Below, piece after piece: positions 46,521-55,588 of a DNA stretch of 56,837 nucleotides. Every line of letters starts with the position of its first letter. Positions within the stretch are counted from its first letter, which is position 1. The stretch lies in NCBI GenBank assembly GCA_902560875.1, contig CACENO010000009.1, positions 1 through 56,837 on the forward strand, given 5' to 3'. The translations under genes and the position numbers were made by a program. Origin of the DNA: an uncultured Prochlorococcus sp. GTDB taxonomy: Bacteria > Cyanobacteriota > Cyanobacteriia > PCC-6307 > Cyanobiaceae. A model generated the notes under the pieces. The model did no database searches and was not told where the DNA came from. It saw only the letters and a list, made by a program, of their open reading frames with translations.

Positions 46521-48266
46521 TTAACTTTCATTAGTGATTTTTTTCTCTAGAAGGCCTAGATCAGTAATCAGATATTTTAATGGGGTGCGCGCACATACCA
46601 TTAATCCATCAATCAAATCATAGCAAGTTGGGTCTCCACTAACATTTAAGGAGGAATTGGCAACAATTTCAATTCCAAAGGGCTTTAGTTTGTCAAGTAA
46701 TAAATCAAGAAATGAGCAAGATTCCACAATTTGCAATCTAGCTGTACCATCAATATGAGTTACAGGGAATTTATGTGATTCATTTTCAGGCAAACAATTG
46801 CAAGTTGCACTCATTGATTTATAGCTATCCATAACAGCTGAAGTTAATTTATAGTGCTTTTTTGCTGTTGTAAGCTTCATTGCAGGAGCTGTTGGCCTAA
46901 ATGGACTCCTTTTTTTTATAACAGTATTTAATTTCTTAACAGCATCATGATCTACTCCATTACAAATTAAGGATCTATTTCCTAATGCCCTTGGTCCTGT
47001 TTCATTGTTTTTAATAATAGTCCCAACAACTTCTCCTTGACTGATAAGTTCAGCAGCTTTTTCTAATGATTCTTCAAGCCCTTCTGAGATTATTGTGAAG
47101 TTCTTACTTATTATCTTTTCTACCTTTAAATCTTCTTCTTTTATGTTGTATTTACTTGGGAAAAGAGAAGGCTTAACCAGAATTTTTGTGGAAATATTTG
47201 ATTTCAGGTAAGCATAGTAGGCAGACCCTATTGCGGCTCCAGCATCTCCTGGGCTCGGAGGGATTATGAGTTGATCAACAAAATTAAGCTCTGCAAGGGT
47301 TTCTATTGATGCTGAATTCATTGCTACACCTCCAGAAAAAAGAAATCTTCTACAACTAGTTAATGAATGTGCATGTTCAAAGATCTTACATAATATTTCT
47401 ACTGTTATATCTTGAGCTGCTTTTGCAATATCCGCATAATTTTGAAAGTCTTGATCGTCAGGGAACAATGATCTAAATGGGTTTCTCGGCTCCCCAAGAA
47501 GGTTTTTTAGTTTTTTACTATAGGAGTCAGTTACAGAAATGTGATAGCTAAAGTAATCCATATCTGCAAATAATCTTTTCTTTTGGCTATCCCAATAAAA
47601 AATTTTAGATAATATTTTTTTGTACTTATTATTTGGCTGACCAAATGCGGCTAGGCCCATAACTTTATATTCACCTTCATTTATTGCAAAGCCAAGGAAA
47701 TCAGTTATACATGAATAAAATAGGCCAATAGATAAAGGGTAGTCTGTTGACCACAGTTCTTTAATATTTAATGGATCAATAACATGGCTTATAGAAGTAG
47801 TACTCCTGTCTCCAAATCCGTCGACAACCACTGAGCATAGTTCTGTATGTTTATCTGAATATGCTAGAGATGTAAGTGTATGAGAAAGATGGTGGTCTGA
47901 GTAGATTAATTTCTTTTCTAATCCAGAAAACTTACTTGCTAGATCTAGGAAACAAGAAACTGAACTCTTCTTGAAATTTCTAAATTGGTGTTCAAGCAAA
48001 CCAAGGCTTTCAGGAAGATACTTTGCTGCAACCTTAATTGGGTAAAGGAATGAACTTAGCGGTCTTTCATAAAAGGCTATACGTTCTATATCATCAAAAG
48101 TTATATTATTTGCTTTGATAATTCTACTTAATGCCCTTTTTGGAAATGATTTGTCTCCTTTTATTCTGCTGAGAGACTCCTCTCTATAATAATCAATAAG
48201 CCTACCATTTCTGTCAACCAATGCGACAGATGACTCATGATTATATCCAGTAATTCCTATAAACAT
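46521..48266 (-). CDS. NodU/TobZ-type O-carbamoyltransferase (set 2)
   Basis: 581 residues, clearly related to but divergent from the set-1 enzyme. 'FIGITGYNHESSVALVDRNG', 'YSDHHLSHTLTSLAYSD' (metal His), 'VVDGFGDRSTTSISH', 'FSGGVAMNSASIETLAEL' and 'IPPSPGDAGAAIGSAYYAY'. C-terminal: 'NNETGPRALGNRSLICNG' and 'KRSPFRPTAPAMK'. It keeps all motifs, so probably is active on a different acceptor. It starts nine bases after the ferritin-like gene. Confidence 0.92.
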   Translation of the reverse strand: MFIGITGYNHESSVALVDRNGRLIDYYREESLSRIKGDKSFPKRALSRIIKANNITFDDIERIAFYERPLSSFLYPIKVAAKYLPESLGLLEHQFRNFKKSSVSCFLDLASKFSGLEKKLIYSDHHLSHTLTSLAYSDKHTELCSVVVDGFGDRSTTSISHVIDPLNIKELWSTDYPLSIGLFYSCITDFLGFAINEGEYKVMGLAAFGQPNNKYKKILSKIFYWDSQKKRLFADMDYFSYHISVTDSYSKKLKNLLGEPRNPFRSLFPDDQDFQNYADIAKAAQDITVEILCKIFEHAHSLTSCRRFLFSGGVAMNSASIETLAELNFVDQLIIPPSPGDAGAAIGSAYYAYLKSNISTKILVKPSLFPSKYNIKEEDLKVEKIISKNFTIISEGLEESLEKAAELISQGEVVGTIIKNNETGPRALGNRSLICNGVDHDAVKKLNTVIKKRSPFRPTAPAMKLTTAKKHYKLTSAVMDSYKSMSATCNCLPENESHKFPVTHIDGTARLQIVESCSFLDLLLDKLKPFGIEIVANSSLNVSGDPTCYDLIDGLMVCARTPLKYLITDLGLLEKKITNES

Positions 48267-48275
48267 TACCTATAT

Positions 48276-48974
48276 TTAAAGTATAGATTTTGTTGGGATG
48301 TCTAAAAGATTTTTCCCATCTCTTTTGAAAACATCAAGATTAACTGCTAATACAAGCCTTGCGACTAAATATGACATCAATGAATATAATGGTTTAAATA
48401 TTTTCTCGAGGAATTCAACATTTTGCCTTATAAGTTTTCTGCTTTTATTCTTTATTGTTTCTCTAATTCTATAAAATCTAAGTTGCCAGGGTTGCAATGC
48501 TGGGTAGTAATGAAGAAAGTGTTCCTCAGCAAAGCCATGATGCCTTAACTCATCCCTCATTATCCCAGAAATGGTTTCCCCATCAATTGATGAGGGCCCA
48601 ACCAGCTTTAAAATTTTCTCGAAGGATGATTTTGCTAGTAATTCATTTGTATATACGAATGCGATGAAATCTTTTATATTTAAATTCTCTATTAAATATC
48701 CTTCTGAGTCTACATATCCTTTTGTTATCACCGATGAGGAATTAAATCTTAGTTGTCGTGCTGTATTACAAGGTACAATCTGGGACCTTGTCGAAAGCAT
48801 AGATAGAAATGCACCTGTATGATTGTATTCATCCTTGGCGTGCTCAAAATACCCGTAAGCATGTGTAGGTTTGTTAGCTGCCTTGCATGCAGCTAACATT
48901 TCGAGTGCTGACCCATACTCAGCATAGGCAGTTTCGGATAAGACATTAAGTGTTGGGCTATGGTCGCTTCTCAA
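48276..48974 (-). CDS. Ferritin-like di-iron protein of carbamoyltransferase set 2
   Basis: 232 residues from TTG at 48974; a stop codon lies directly upstream, and no ATG occurs before the conserved part. Two E-x-x-H motifs, 'DEYNH' (residues 48-52) and 'DELRHH' further on, together with Glu19 and a later helix Glu, match the four-helix di-iron site of ferritin-like oxidases. The C-terminus has a hydrophobic stretch 'LYSLMSYLVARLVLAVNL', possibly a membrane contact. An oxidase or hydroxylase acting before the carbamoyltransferase is an attractive inference: it could make the hydroxyl that is then carbamoylated. Confidence 0.7.
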   Translation of the reverse strand: MRSDHSPTLNVLSETAYAEYGSALEMLAACKAANKPTHAYGYFEHAKDEYNHTGAFLSMLSTRSQIVPCNTARQLRFNSSSVITKGYVDSEGYLIENLNIKDFIAFVYTNELLAKSSFEKILKLVGPSSIDGETISGIMRDELRHHGFAEEHFLHYYPALQPWQLRFYRIRETIKNKSRKLIRQNVEFLEKIFKPLYSLMSYLVARLVLAVNLDVFKRDGKNLLDIPTKSIL

Positions 48975-49229
48975 TTAATTTTAACGCGAATTCTATCTAT
49001 TATAATATTTCATGGTATCAAACGCCAGGTGCCAAAGATAATCGTATTGTTTTATGCTTAAAAGCTTATAGAAAGCTATTTATTATTCCAACTAGAACCT
49101 CATGAATTTTTAATTATATTATGAATTTAAAAAAAACAAAATTATATAGTTATTAACAAAAAATGATTGTTATCAATGATGATTCAATCAATTTAGATCC
49201 TCATTAGTTATCAAATATGAATAGGCGAT

Positions 49230-50243
49230 CTATCGATCTATCATTTCTAAGATATAATCGGCAGCCATTTTAGATCCTTTATTATTAAAGTGTCCATCCA
49301 ATCTAAAATAAATACTGTTTATATCTCGTTGCTTTTTGGGATACTTTGGAGCTAATAAATTATAACTAATATAGGCTTGGATATCATCCCTAGATCTTTC
49401 AACTCTCTTGTGAGATACCTCGCTCAGTGGACTCAATAAGATTGGAATATATTCGTAACCTCTTTTTTCAGACTCTTTTCCTATCCTTTCAATTGTTTCC
49501 CCATATAACATAAGAACCTCTGTACTTATTTTGTCTTGAGGAAACAAAAAGGCTAATATCTTTATATGGTCTCCTATATAAAATCTAAGAAGTCTTAGTA
49601 GATTACTTTGGTTTGTCAACTGTCTTCCAGTCTCTATGAAATAATTATTTTTAGACTCCTTTAGCGAAGCATTATCAAGGTTTTTAGAGCTATTTCTCTT
49701 TCTTAACGTATTTATTGTATCTGTAATATCATTTCCGCTATAATTTTGTGTAGTACTCGCAAGTATTAAATGTATAACCTTGCCTCCTCTTGACTCTATG
49801 CTATTTAGATAAGCAATCAGTTTTTGTTTTTGTTGTATTGATCCAGAGCCTGGGAAACCAAGATTTATGCAATCAATATTTTTTAATTGAGCACAGGTTA
49901 GATTTGGGATTGTATTTTTGTCATTAAGTCCTTGTCCATAGGCAAAGGAATCTCCTAAAAATATTAATTTATATTTTGAATTTTTATCAGACGAAGGCAC
50001 TATTCTTTGGCCATATTTATCTATTGTTGTTATGACCTTGTATTCATTCGAAACTTGCCAAAATTTTGTATTTGGATCATTTGAGCCAATTCTTATTATG
50101 TTCCCGTCAAGATCAGACCTTCTTACTCCATGATTGATTGGCCTTATTAATCTTGAGACAAATTCTAATGGCACTAATAAAAATCCGGAGCAAACTATTA
50201 GATATAAGAAATATTTCCCAATTGAACTTGCTATAGCCTTCAT
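49230..50243 (-). CDS. Membrane-anchored SGNH hydrolase-like protein (set 2)
   Basis: 337 residues. N-terminal helix 'YFLYLIVCSGFLLVPLEFVS' with the domain outside. Block I 'LIFLGDSFAYGQGLNDKNT' (Ser), block II 'INLGFPGSGS' and block V 'FRLDGHFNNKGSKMAADYIL' (Asp, His) are present. Its place upstream of a carbamoyltransferase repeats the order seen in set 1, though a 255-base gap separates it from the ferritin-like gene, so it may have its own promoter. Confidence 0.82.
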   Translation of the reverse strand: MKAIASSIGKYFLYLIVCSGFLLVPLEFVSRLIRPINHGVRRSDLDGNIIRIGSNDPNTKFWQVSNEYKVITTIDKYGQRIVPSSDKNSKYKLIFLGDSFAYGQGLNDKNTIPNLTCAQLKNIDCINLGFPGSGSIQQKQKLIAYLNSIESRGGKVIHLILASTTQNYSGNDITDTINTLRKRNSSKNLDNASLKESKNNYFIETGRQLTNQSNLLRLLRFYIGDHIKILAFLFPQDKISTEVLMLYGETIERIGKESEKRGYEYIPILLSPLSEVSHKRVERSRDDIQAYISYNLLAPKYPKKQRDINSIYFRLDGHFNNKGSKMAADYILEMIDR

Positions 50244-50400
50244 TGAAGAGTTCTACTATTATTAACATTTTATCATTTGACTTATAAATATGAATGCTTT
50301 AATGATTAAAAGATATATAATTCCGAAGAATTTGATATGTAAACGAGTAAAATTAATTTTTCGATGACAATATTTTCCTATTGACCTAAACTTTAAGGAT

Positions 50401-50541
50401 TTATGCCTCAAAATCCTTAGTATCCTTAGTACTATAATACTTTTGATAGGCCTTTTCTAATCTTCTTGTGGCCAATAATGCTGCTATAGCTATCCATAAT
50501 AGAAAGATTAAAAGTGCTGATATAGTGTAGTAAGTGTCCAT
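50401..50541 (-). CDS. 46-residue single-helix protein
   Basis: 'MDTYYTISALLIFLLWIAIA' begins the protein; the helix runs to 'ALLAT' and a charged tail 'RRLEKAYQKYYSTKDTKDFEA' follows. The stop lies inside a nine-base inverted repeat (TAAGGATTT at 50394-50402 with AAATCCTTA at 50411-50419), probably a terminator. This layout copies the hairpin over the stop of the second DUF5989-like gene. Function unknown. Confidence 0.65.
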   Translation of the reverse strand: MDTYYTISALLIFLLWIAIAALLATRRLEKAYQKYYSTKDTKDFEA

Positions 50542-51238
50542 GTTAAGGATGCAAAAAAAGATTAAGATAGAACTATTCTTACATGAGAGTTATATTGTTA
50601 ATTCACATTAGATAAGATTACATTAAATACTTCATAAAGGTTATTAAAGATGGATGTTAAATCCTTTCTATTTGTATTTCTTCTAATTTAATTAATTTCC
50701 TATTTATTGAGTCAATTCTCTTACTATTAACCCCTAGATCAGATGCACCTAACTTGAAGCAAATCGGATCTGAATAAGGTTTCGACTTGCTAGTTTCAGT
50801 ATTTCTAAATCATCAGAAAATCTAAATATTAGACTGTGGCAGAATCCATGCCAAAAACAATAGTTTTACTAGGAGTCTTGTCCTAGGAAGACTAGAACAT
50901 ATGGCAATTATATTTTGAAGAAGTAATGGATATTTTTGGTTTTCCATTCAACCAGAACGCAATTTAATTGTATTGAGCAGTTCGTGAGTACCCTTTCTTT
51001 ATTTAGTGAAACCATCTCTAAAATTTTTAAATTATAATGTTTCTAATACCCCCGATTATAGTTAATTTACTTATATAGATCATTTTAGACATGAATTTCT
51101 TTATGTTTATGAGACTAGTTCAACCCAAGCATTCAAAAACAATATTGCCATATTTTCTGAATTTGTTGAATCATTTTACTTCTAAGTGACAATGGCAGGA
51201 AATACGGTTAACTTTGAAAAGTATATGCTTGTCTTACC
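50542..51238. other. Intergenic region without a clear gene
   Basis: 697 AT-rich bases between two short single-helix genes. Only frames of fewer than 20 codons are seen. No tRNA, strong hairpin or repeat was found by eye. It may hold promoters and small RNAs that cannot be recognised from the sequence. Confidence 0.4.
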
Positions 51239-51373
51239 ATGACAGAAAGTAACTTAATCGTCCTTTTGCTTTCATCTCTTTTGTTGGCACGTACATCGCA
51301 AGAATCTAATGAATTCATTAAATATGGCGGCTTTGTAGTGGCTGTATCATGTTTGTGCATAGCGTTCCTTTGA
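51239..51373 (+). CDS. 44-residue hydrophobic protein
   Basis: 'MTESNLIVLLLSSLLLARTS' then 'QESNEFIKYGGFVVAVSCLC' and 'IAFL': two short hydrophobic stretches separated by a polar turn. ATG at 51239, TGA at 51371-51373. No strong ribosome binding site is visible. I recognise no family; it belongs to the series of small membrane proteins in this part of the island. Confidence 0.5.
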   Translation: MTESNLIVLLLSSLLLARTSQESNEFIKYGGFVVAVSCLCIAFL

Positions 51374-51478
51374 TTTAACATGTATTCAAAGAAATATTGT
51401 TCTTTATTTCCAAATATCTAACTCCATAATTTAGCTTAATAGATAAGCTAAATTATTCTATACGTGTGGTTTTATGAA

Positions 51479-51964
51479 ATGAATTTTAGAGAACGGCTTT
51501 CATCGCGAAATATAATATTGTGGATAAGTTTTTGGATTCTAGGAAGTCTCCTAATTGATTGGAGTATGAGATATTCGGCTGTTTATATTTTTGGTTTAGG
51601 TACTATTATTACCCTCTTAGTATTTGGATTTGTTCTGGGAACTAGTGGACCATACCCAATATTGGTCTTAATCTATGATTTAATAATCTCCAAGAATACG
51701 ATACAAGCTACTTTAATTACCTTTAAAATAAGAAATAATTTTTCTGACTGGTCTAAGAAATTTGATGAAGTCTCTGATGATCTGATTTTAGCTGGAATTA
51801 CACCAATATTCAGAGGAGTAAGTGAAGGGGATCCTTCAAAAGTAGTAGCTCTTTTAAAAGCCAAGCCTGGCGTTCTTAAATTCTTTATTAAGGATAACTT
51901 AAAGAGAATAGAAGACTCTGGATATATAGTTGGAAGTGAAGTTATTTCTACATTTAGTTTTTAA
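51479..51964 (+). CDS. Hypothetical membrane protein
   Basis: 161 residues from ATG at 51479 (GTG at 51464 would add five). Two or three helices in the first 75 residues ('IILWISFWILGSLLIDW', 'AVYIFGLGTIITLLVFGFVLG') are followed by a cytosolic-looking charged domain 'NNFSDWSKKFDEVSDDLILAGITPIFRGVSEGDPSKVVALLKAKPGVLKFFIKDNLKRIEDSGY'. No known family was recognised. Confidence 0.6.
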   Translation: MNFRERLSSRNIILWISFWILGSLLIDWSMRYSAVYIFGLGTIITLLVFGFVLGTSGPYPILVLIYDLIISKNTIQATLITFKIRNNFSDWSKKFDEVSDDLILAGITPIFRGVSEGDPSKVVALLKAKPGVLKFFIKDNLKRIEDSGYIVGSEVISTFSF

Positions 51965-52050
51965 AGGGTTTTAAGTTAGTATCAGCAACAATAGTTTGCT
52001 GAATTAACTAACAATTAATTAAAAATAAACATTTTATACATCAGTTCAAT

Positions 52051-52311
52051 CTATAGAACATTAATTAGACCGTATAACCTTAAAATTTCTAGATAAAGTA
52101 TTGCACATAATGAACTCGTTATGGCAATAGCAACACCTCCATACTTGATTAGTCGTTGATCAGTATTCAATTGACAGGCTCTAATTGAATCAGTCGTTGC
52201 GCCAAAAGGTAAAAATGTAATGCCTACGATGACCATGGCAATGGTTCCAATGACAACCTGGGCTATCCATACATCGCTAGTCATAGCAAAAACCCGTACC
52301 CTCTTAAGCAT
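52051..52311 (-). CDS. Small two-helix membrane protein
   Basis: 86 residues, or 77 from the internal Met ('MTSDVWIAQVV') at 52284. Helix one 'IAQVVIGTIAMVIVGITFLPFG' and helix two 'GGVAIAITSSLCAILYLEILRLYG' are separated by 'ATTDSIRACQLNTDQRLIKY'. The pattern is clean and looks like a real small membrane protein of marine picocyanobacteria. Function unknown. Confidence 0.65.
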   Translation of the reverse strand: MLKRVRVFAMTSDVWIAQVVIGTIAMVIVGITFLPFGATTDSIRACQLNTDQRLIKYGGVAIAITSSLCAILYLEILRLYGLINVL

Positions 52312-52392
52312 AATTTGATATCAAAAAGTCGCTCTTAAAGGTAAAGGACTGGTTAAATAAAGTAAAAATAGGATGCTTCCCTAAGATCTCCT

Positions 52393-52491
52393 ATGACTTT
52401 CCCTCAAAATGAAGTGTTGTTGATTTTCATAGTTGTACCAGTGATTATTGTGCTGTTCTGGGCTGCCCAATCATTTCTAGGCAGAGAATAG
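52393..52491 (+). CDS. 32-residue single-helix membrane protein
   Basis: 'MTFPQNEVLLIFIVVPVIIV' then 'LFWAAQSFLGRE': nearly the whole protein is one helix, as in the low-molecular-weight photosystem subunits. It matches none that I know. ATG at 52393, TAG at 52489-52491. It is divergent from the gene at 52051-52311. Confidence 0.55.
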   Translation: MTFPQNEVLLIFIVVPVIIVLFWAAQSFLGRE

Positions 52492-52762
52492 AAGCTTTTT
52501 ATTAGGTATAAATACATCTGTAATCCCCTGACCCTAAGGCCTCTAGGATTATTTGACAATATTTATCTGACTTGCCAGTGCCTCAATTTCATTCCTCACC
52601 CGCCTTGAAGCACAGCTAGTTAAGACATCATCTGATCAAGGATGTTGGAGAGCAAGAAACTCTTTAAATCTCTATCAGATCTCTTATTTTTACCTATTCT
52701 AATTACTTGATATTAGTTTATAATAATGCTAATTTATATATGATTGGTAGCATTTGGAAGTC

Positions 52763-53428
52763 ATGACTTTTAGTAAATCATTGGAGCAATTTAAGAAATC
52801 ATATTTAATTAATTATGAAATTGTAGATAAGTTATTAACTATTATTGTAGATGATTTCTTAAAAGGATTAGATTCCTCACTCTCATACACCAGAGAAAAC
52901 AAAAAGCTTTCACAGTTAAATAACGATTCTCAAACAGATCCTTTAGATAATAACCTGGCTTTTTCCACTCAACCCCGAAATCAAGTAAGTTGTACATTCT
53001 CTTCAATTCCTAAATCGCAATTTAAAGAACCAACACATATAGTTAAACAGGCTAGAGTTAATGATAGTCAATCTTTAGATGATTTCTCATATTCAAGAGT
53101 TAAGGATGATGTTGATGATTTCTTAAAACCTAACTTATTAGCTCATGAATCAGAGGATAGTCCTAAAGAGAACCATGAAACTTTCACTAAAGATAACACT
53201 AGTAATAGATTAAATAATAATAATTCCAATTCGAAAATACATTGCTATTTAAGCCCTGGAGCTAAAGAGAAACCAGATATGGTCTTAATACCTGAAGGCT
53301 CAAGAGTTATACAAATAATTACCAGGAATGGGATTGTTATAGAGAAGGTCTATCTAAGTCCTTATGGCAATACAATAAAACTTTTTGGCAACTATAAACT
53401 AAAAGAGTCAAATTCGGTTTTGATTTGA
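52763..53428 (+). CDS. Hypothetical, low-complexity protein
   Basis: 221 residues from ATG at 52763. A helical start ('SKSLEQFKKSYLINYEIVDKLLTIIVDDFLKG') is followed by ~110 residues rich in Ser, Asn and Asp with no clear structure. It ends in a short beta-rich part 'MVLIPEGSRVIQIITRNGIVIEKVYLSPYGNTIKLFGNYKL'. A CTACC/GGTAG hairpin follows the stop at 53435-53447. Not recognised; codon use is like the island. Confidence 0.55.
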   Translation: MTFSKSLEQFKKSYLINYEIVDKLLTIIVDDFLKGLDSSLSYTRENKKLSQLNNDSQTDPLDNNLAFSTQPRNQVSCTFSSIPKSQFKEPTHIVKQARVNDSQSLDDFSYSRVKDDVDDFLKPNLLAHESEDSPKENHETFTKDNTSNRLNNNNSNSKIHCYLSPGAKEKPDMVLIPEGSRVIQIITRNGIVIEKVYLSPYGNTIKLFGNYKLKESNSVLI

Positions 53429-53710
53429 TTAATTCTACCGTAGGTAGTTAAATTAATATGCCTATTACACTTGAAGAGTGAAAATGTCGATTAAAGATAT
53501 ATCCTAAAAATATTAATCATTTGATAAAAGTCTAATTATTTTTAATTCGTAGCAAATAACCCCACTCTGTCTTATAAAGTATAGCAAGTACACATTAAAG
53601 AAAAAAAGAATACACTCTATTAAGTTAACTATCTGAGTCACGCAAAATCTGAAAGAGGGCTTGATTATTTTGGCGTTTACGGCATCTTGTAGAAGTAATC
53701 ACCTTTAGAA

Positions 53711-54136
53711 ATGATTTCTTTTTTGATTTCGTTAGTTGTTGGTTTAACAGCATCCCTGTTGATTTGGTCATTTTTTGCTTTACTCCATAGAGGAAAGAAT
53801 TATTTTGAGATCAAAAATACTTTAAATGATATTTTTAATAGCAGCCTAGAACTTGTTAATAAGATAAAAAATCTATTTGTTTTGCTTTTGAAGGATTCAC
53901 TTCAATCCAATACTATCGAAATCTCAGAGCTATTCACTAATAAGACATTTAGGAAACAGAAGCACTTTAAAAGTGGTTTAAATAATAAATGTTCAGTTAA
54001 TAGAACACCAAAGGTAGTCATTACCGATTCCCTCAATAAGGAAAATTCTTTAGAAAATGAATTGAATTCAGAAACAAGTCCGTTTATCTCTGAATGTTTT
54101 GACCTAGCTAAAGAGAATCAAGAAAAAGCCGCTTAA
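53711..54136 (+). CDS. Hypothetical protein with N-terminal anchor
   Basis: 141 residues. One N-terminal helix 'ISFLISLVVGLTASLLIWSFFALL' is followed by a basic amphipathic region 'NTLNDIFNSSLELVNKIKNLFVLLLKDSL' and a polar, possibly disordered C-terminus. It shares with the preceding gene a Ser/Asn-rich tail but no clear homology. Not recognised. Confidence 0.5.
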   Translation: MISFLISLVVGLTASLLIWSFFALLHRGKNYFEIKNTLNDIFNSSLELVNKIKNLFVLLLKDSLQSNTIEISELFTNKTFRKQKHFKSGLNNKCSVNRTPKVVITDSLNKENSLENELNSETSPFISECFDLAKENQEKAA

Positions 54137-54189
54137 TATTATTGGCAAGCCTATCTCTAAGTTAATATCAAGAGAATATATTTGATTTA

Positions 54190-54372
54190 TTATCTTAACT
54201 CTTTTTCTCTCCTTGTATCGTGTAATTTCTCTAATTCATTATAGATCTCCTTAAGGTTCGTCTGTACATGTTCTAAGTTTTCAATTCCATTTAGTGATTT
54301 CATAACATTTATAAGATTCTCCTTTGCATCAATCAAACTTCGGCATTGCAGGCTTCCTGGTTCATATGTCAT
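54190..54372 (-). CDS. 60-residue coiled-coil protein
   Basis: From ATG at 54372 ('MTYEPGSLQCRSLIDAKENL'); the longer frame upstream is AT-rich and hydrophobic, and is probably not coding. The body has heptad-like Leu spacing: 'INVMKSLNGIENLEHVQTNLKEIYNELEKLHDTRREKELR'. It is a likely small helical protein; function unknown. Confidence 0.55.
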   Translation of the reverse strand: MTYEPGSLQCRSLIDAKENLINVMKSLNGIENLEHVQTNLKEIYNELEKLHDTRREKELR

Positions 54373-54632
54373 GGTTAGTGAAACAAAAAATAGTCTTAAA
54401 CCATACACCAACTTTATATAAATATATGTTTTTTCATAAATATGTAATGAGATCGAATTAATTATCATGATTTGTATGGAATACTGTATAAACCGTCACT
54501 TTGCTTTGAATAAGTTTCATTATTGCTTACCCAGATGATATATATGAAAATCACCTTGGTTTTTATATTTTTTCATCTGAGCATCTAAACGAGATAAATG
54601 CTTATAGCGTTAGTTCAATTGATTTGAAATTA

Positions 54633-54872
54633 ATGGACAAATCTCCCTATTTTTTATTTATACTTTTTATCTGTGCCTCTTTATTGCTTTGGTACTTATT
54701 TAGGATACTTAAAGGTCTGATTCGCACACAAATAAAAGTTGAAATTGAGAAGTTTGCAGAAGAGGCAAAGATTCCAAGGGTACTAAGAGATCAAATTGCT
54801 GTCAAATTTGAATGGAAATTACCATCTATTTTGACTAAATTGGTAAATATGATTCGACTAAAGGGTGATTGA
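54633..54872 (+). CDS. Small anchored protein with basic cytosolic tail
   Basis: 79 residues from ATG at 54633. One helix, 'YFLFILFICASLLLWYLFRILKGL', is followed by an amphipathic, mixed-charge tail 'IRTQIKVEIEKFAEEAKIPRVLRDQIAVKFEWKLPSILTKL'. A strong terminator lies 43 bases after the stop, which supports a real transcript. Function unknown. Confidence 0.65.
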   Translation: MDKSPYFLFILFICASLLLWYLFRILKGLIRTQIKVEIEKFAEEAKIPRVLRDQIAVKFEWKLPSILTKLVNMIRLKGD

Positions 54873-54914
54873 GAGCTGTTTTTAAAGAGATTTACTAGTT
54901 AGAAATGAAATGAG

Positions 54915-54940
54915 AAAGCCCGCCTAAGGCGGGCTTTTTT
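54915..54940 (+). terminator. Rho-independent terminator
   Basis: A ten-base perfect stem AAAGCCCGCC / GGCGGGCTTT with a TAA loop and a T-run. It is the strongest classical terminator seen in the window. It ends the 54633-54872 gene. Confidence 0.92.
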
Positions 54941-55195
54941 AGAGAAATCTGTAGGTGTTTCCTTGTTTCCACCTACATATTAATCATTTCTCCTCACATC
55001 TACTATATTAGTCTCTTGAAAGGGCGATTGAGGTTTGACCAGACCTCTAATTCAATTGTCACACCTAATTCTGAATGGTTTGGGTAAATCGTGATTCTGT
55101 TGATTGGGTTCTAGAGCTTTCCTTTTTTTATAGATATTGTTTTATTATTGATTTTTGGAATGTAGGGTATAAATCATAAAATATAGATTTATGTC

Positions 55196-55534
55196 TTAGC
55201 AGAAATCGGCTAGTTCTTTCCATTTAGCTAATCCAGATTTGATATTGTCTATACCTTCGGAAGAGCCATTTGCCTCCATAGCTTTTATTAATGAATTGCT
55301 GGCTTCTATTCCATATGAACCTGCTTTTCTTTGTGCAACGCATCCTGAGAGTTCGTCTCCTTCTTTAAATGATTTCTCTGCTTCAATTAATAATTGACTG
55401 GCCAGCTCTCTTTTTTGGTTCCAGTCATTCATATAAGTCTCGAACTCTGATATTTGATTAGCTGATGCAAAATTGGCTTCTAAAAGTAATGTAATAGCAA
55501 TAATTACTATATTTACCAGAATAGTAAGAGACAT
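55196..55534 (-). CDS. Small secreted hypothetical protein
   Basis: About 112 residues from the Met at 55534 ('MSLTILVNIVIIAITLLLEANFASA'), which begins a signal peptide cleaved near 'ASA-NQ'; ATG at 55567 would add 11. The mature part is helical and polar: 'FETYMNDWNQKRELASQLLIEAEKSFKEGDELSGCVAQRKAGSYGIEASNSLIKAM', with two Cys that may pair. Not recognised. Confidence 0.65.
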   Translation of the reverse strand: MSLTILVNIVIIAITLLLEANFASANQISEFETYMNDWNQKRELASQLLIEAEKSFKEGDELSGCVAQRKAGSYGIEASNSLIKAMEANGSSEGIDNIKSGLAKWKELADFC

Positions 55535-55588
55535 TGAAATAAGATTTCTAGGTATAATACTAGTCAAGTTGGGTAGATACCTATTAAA

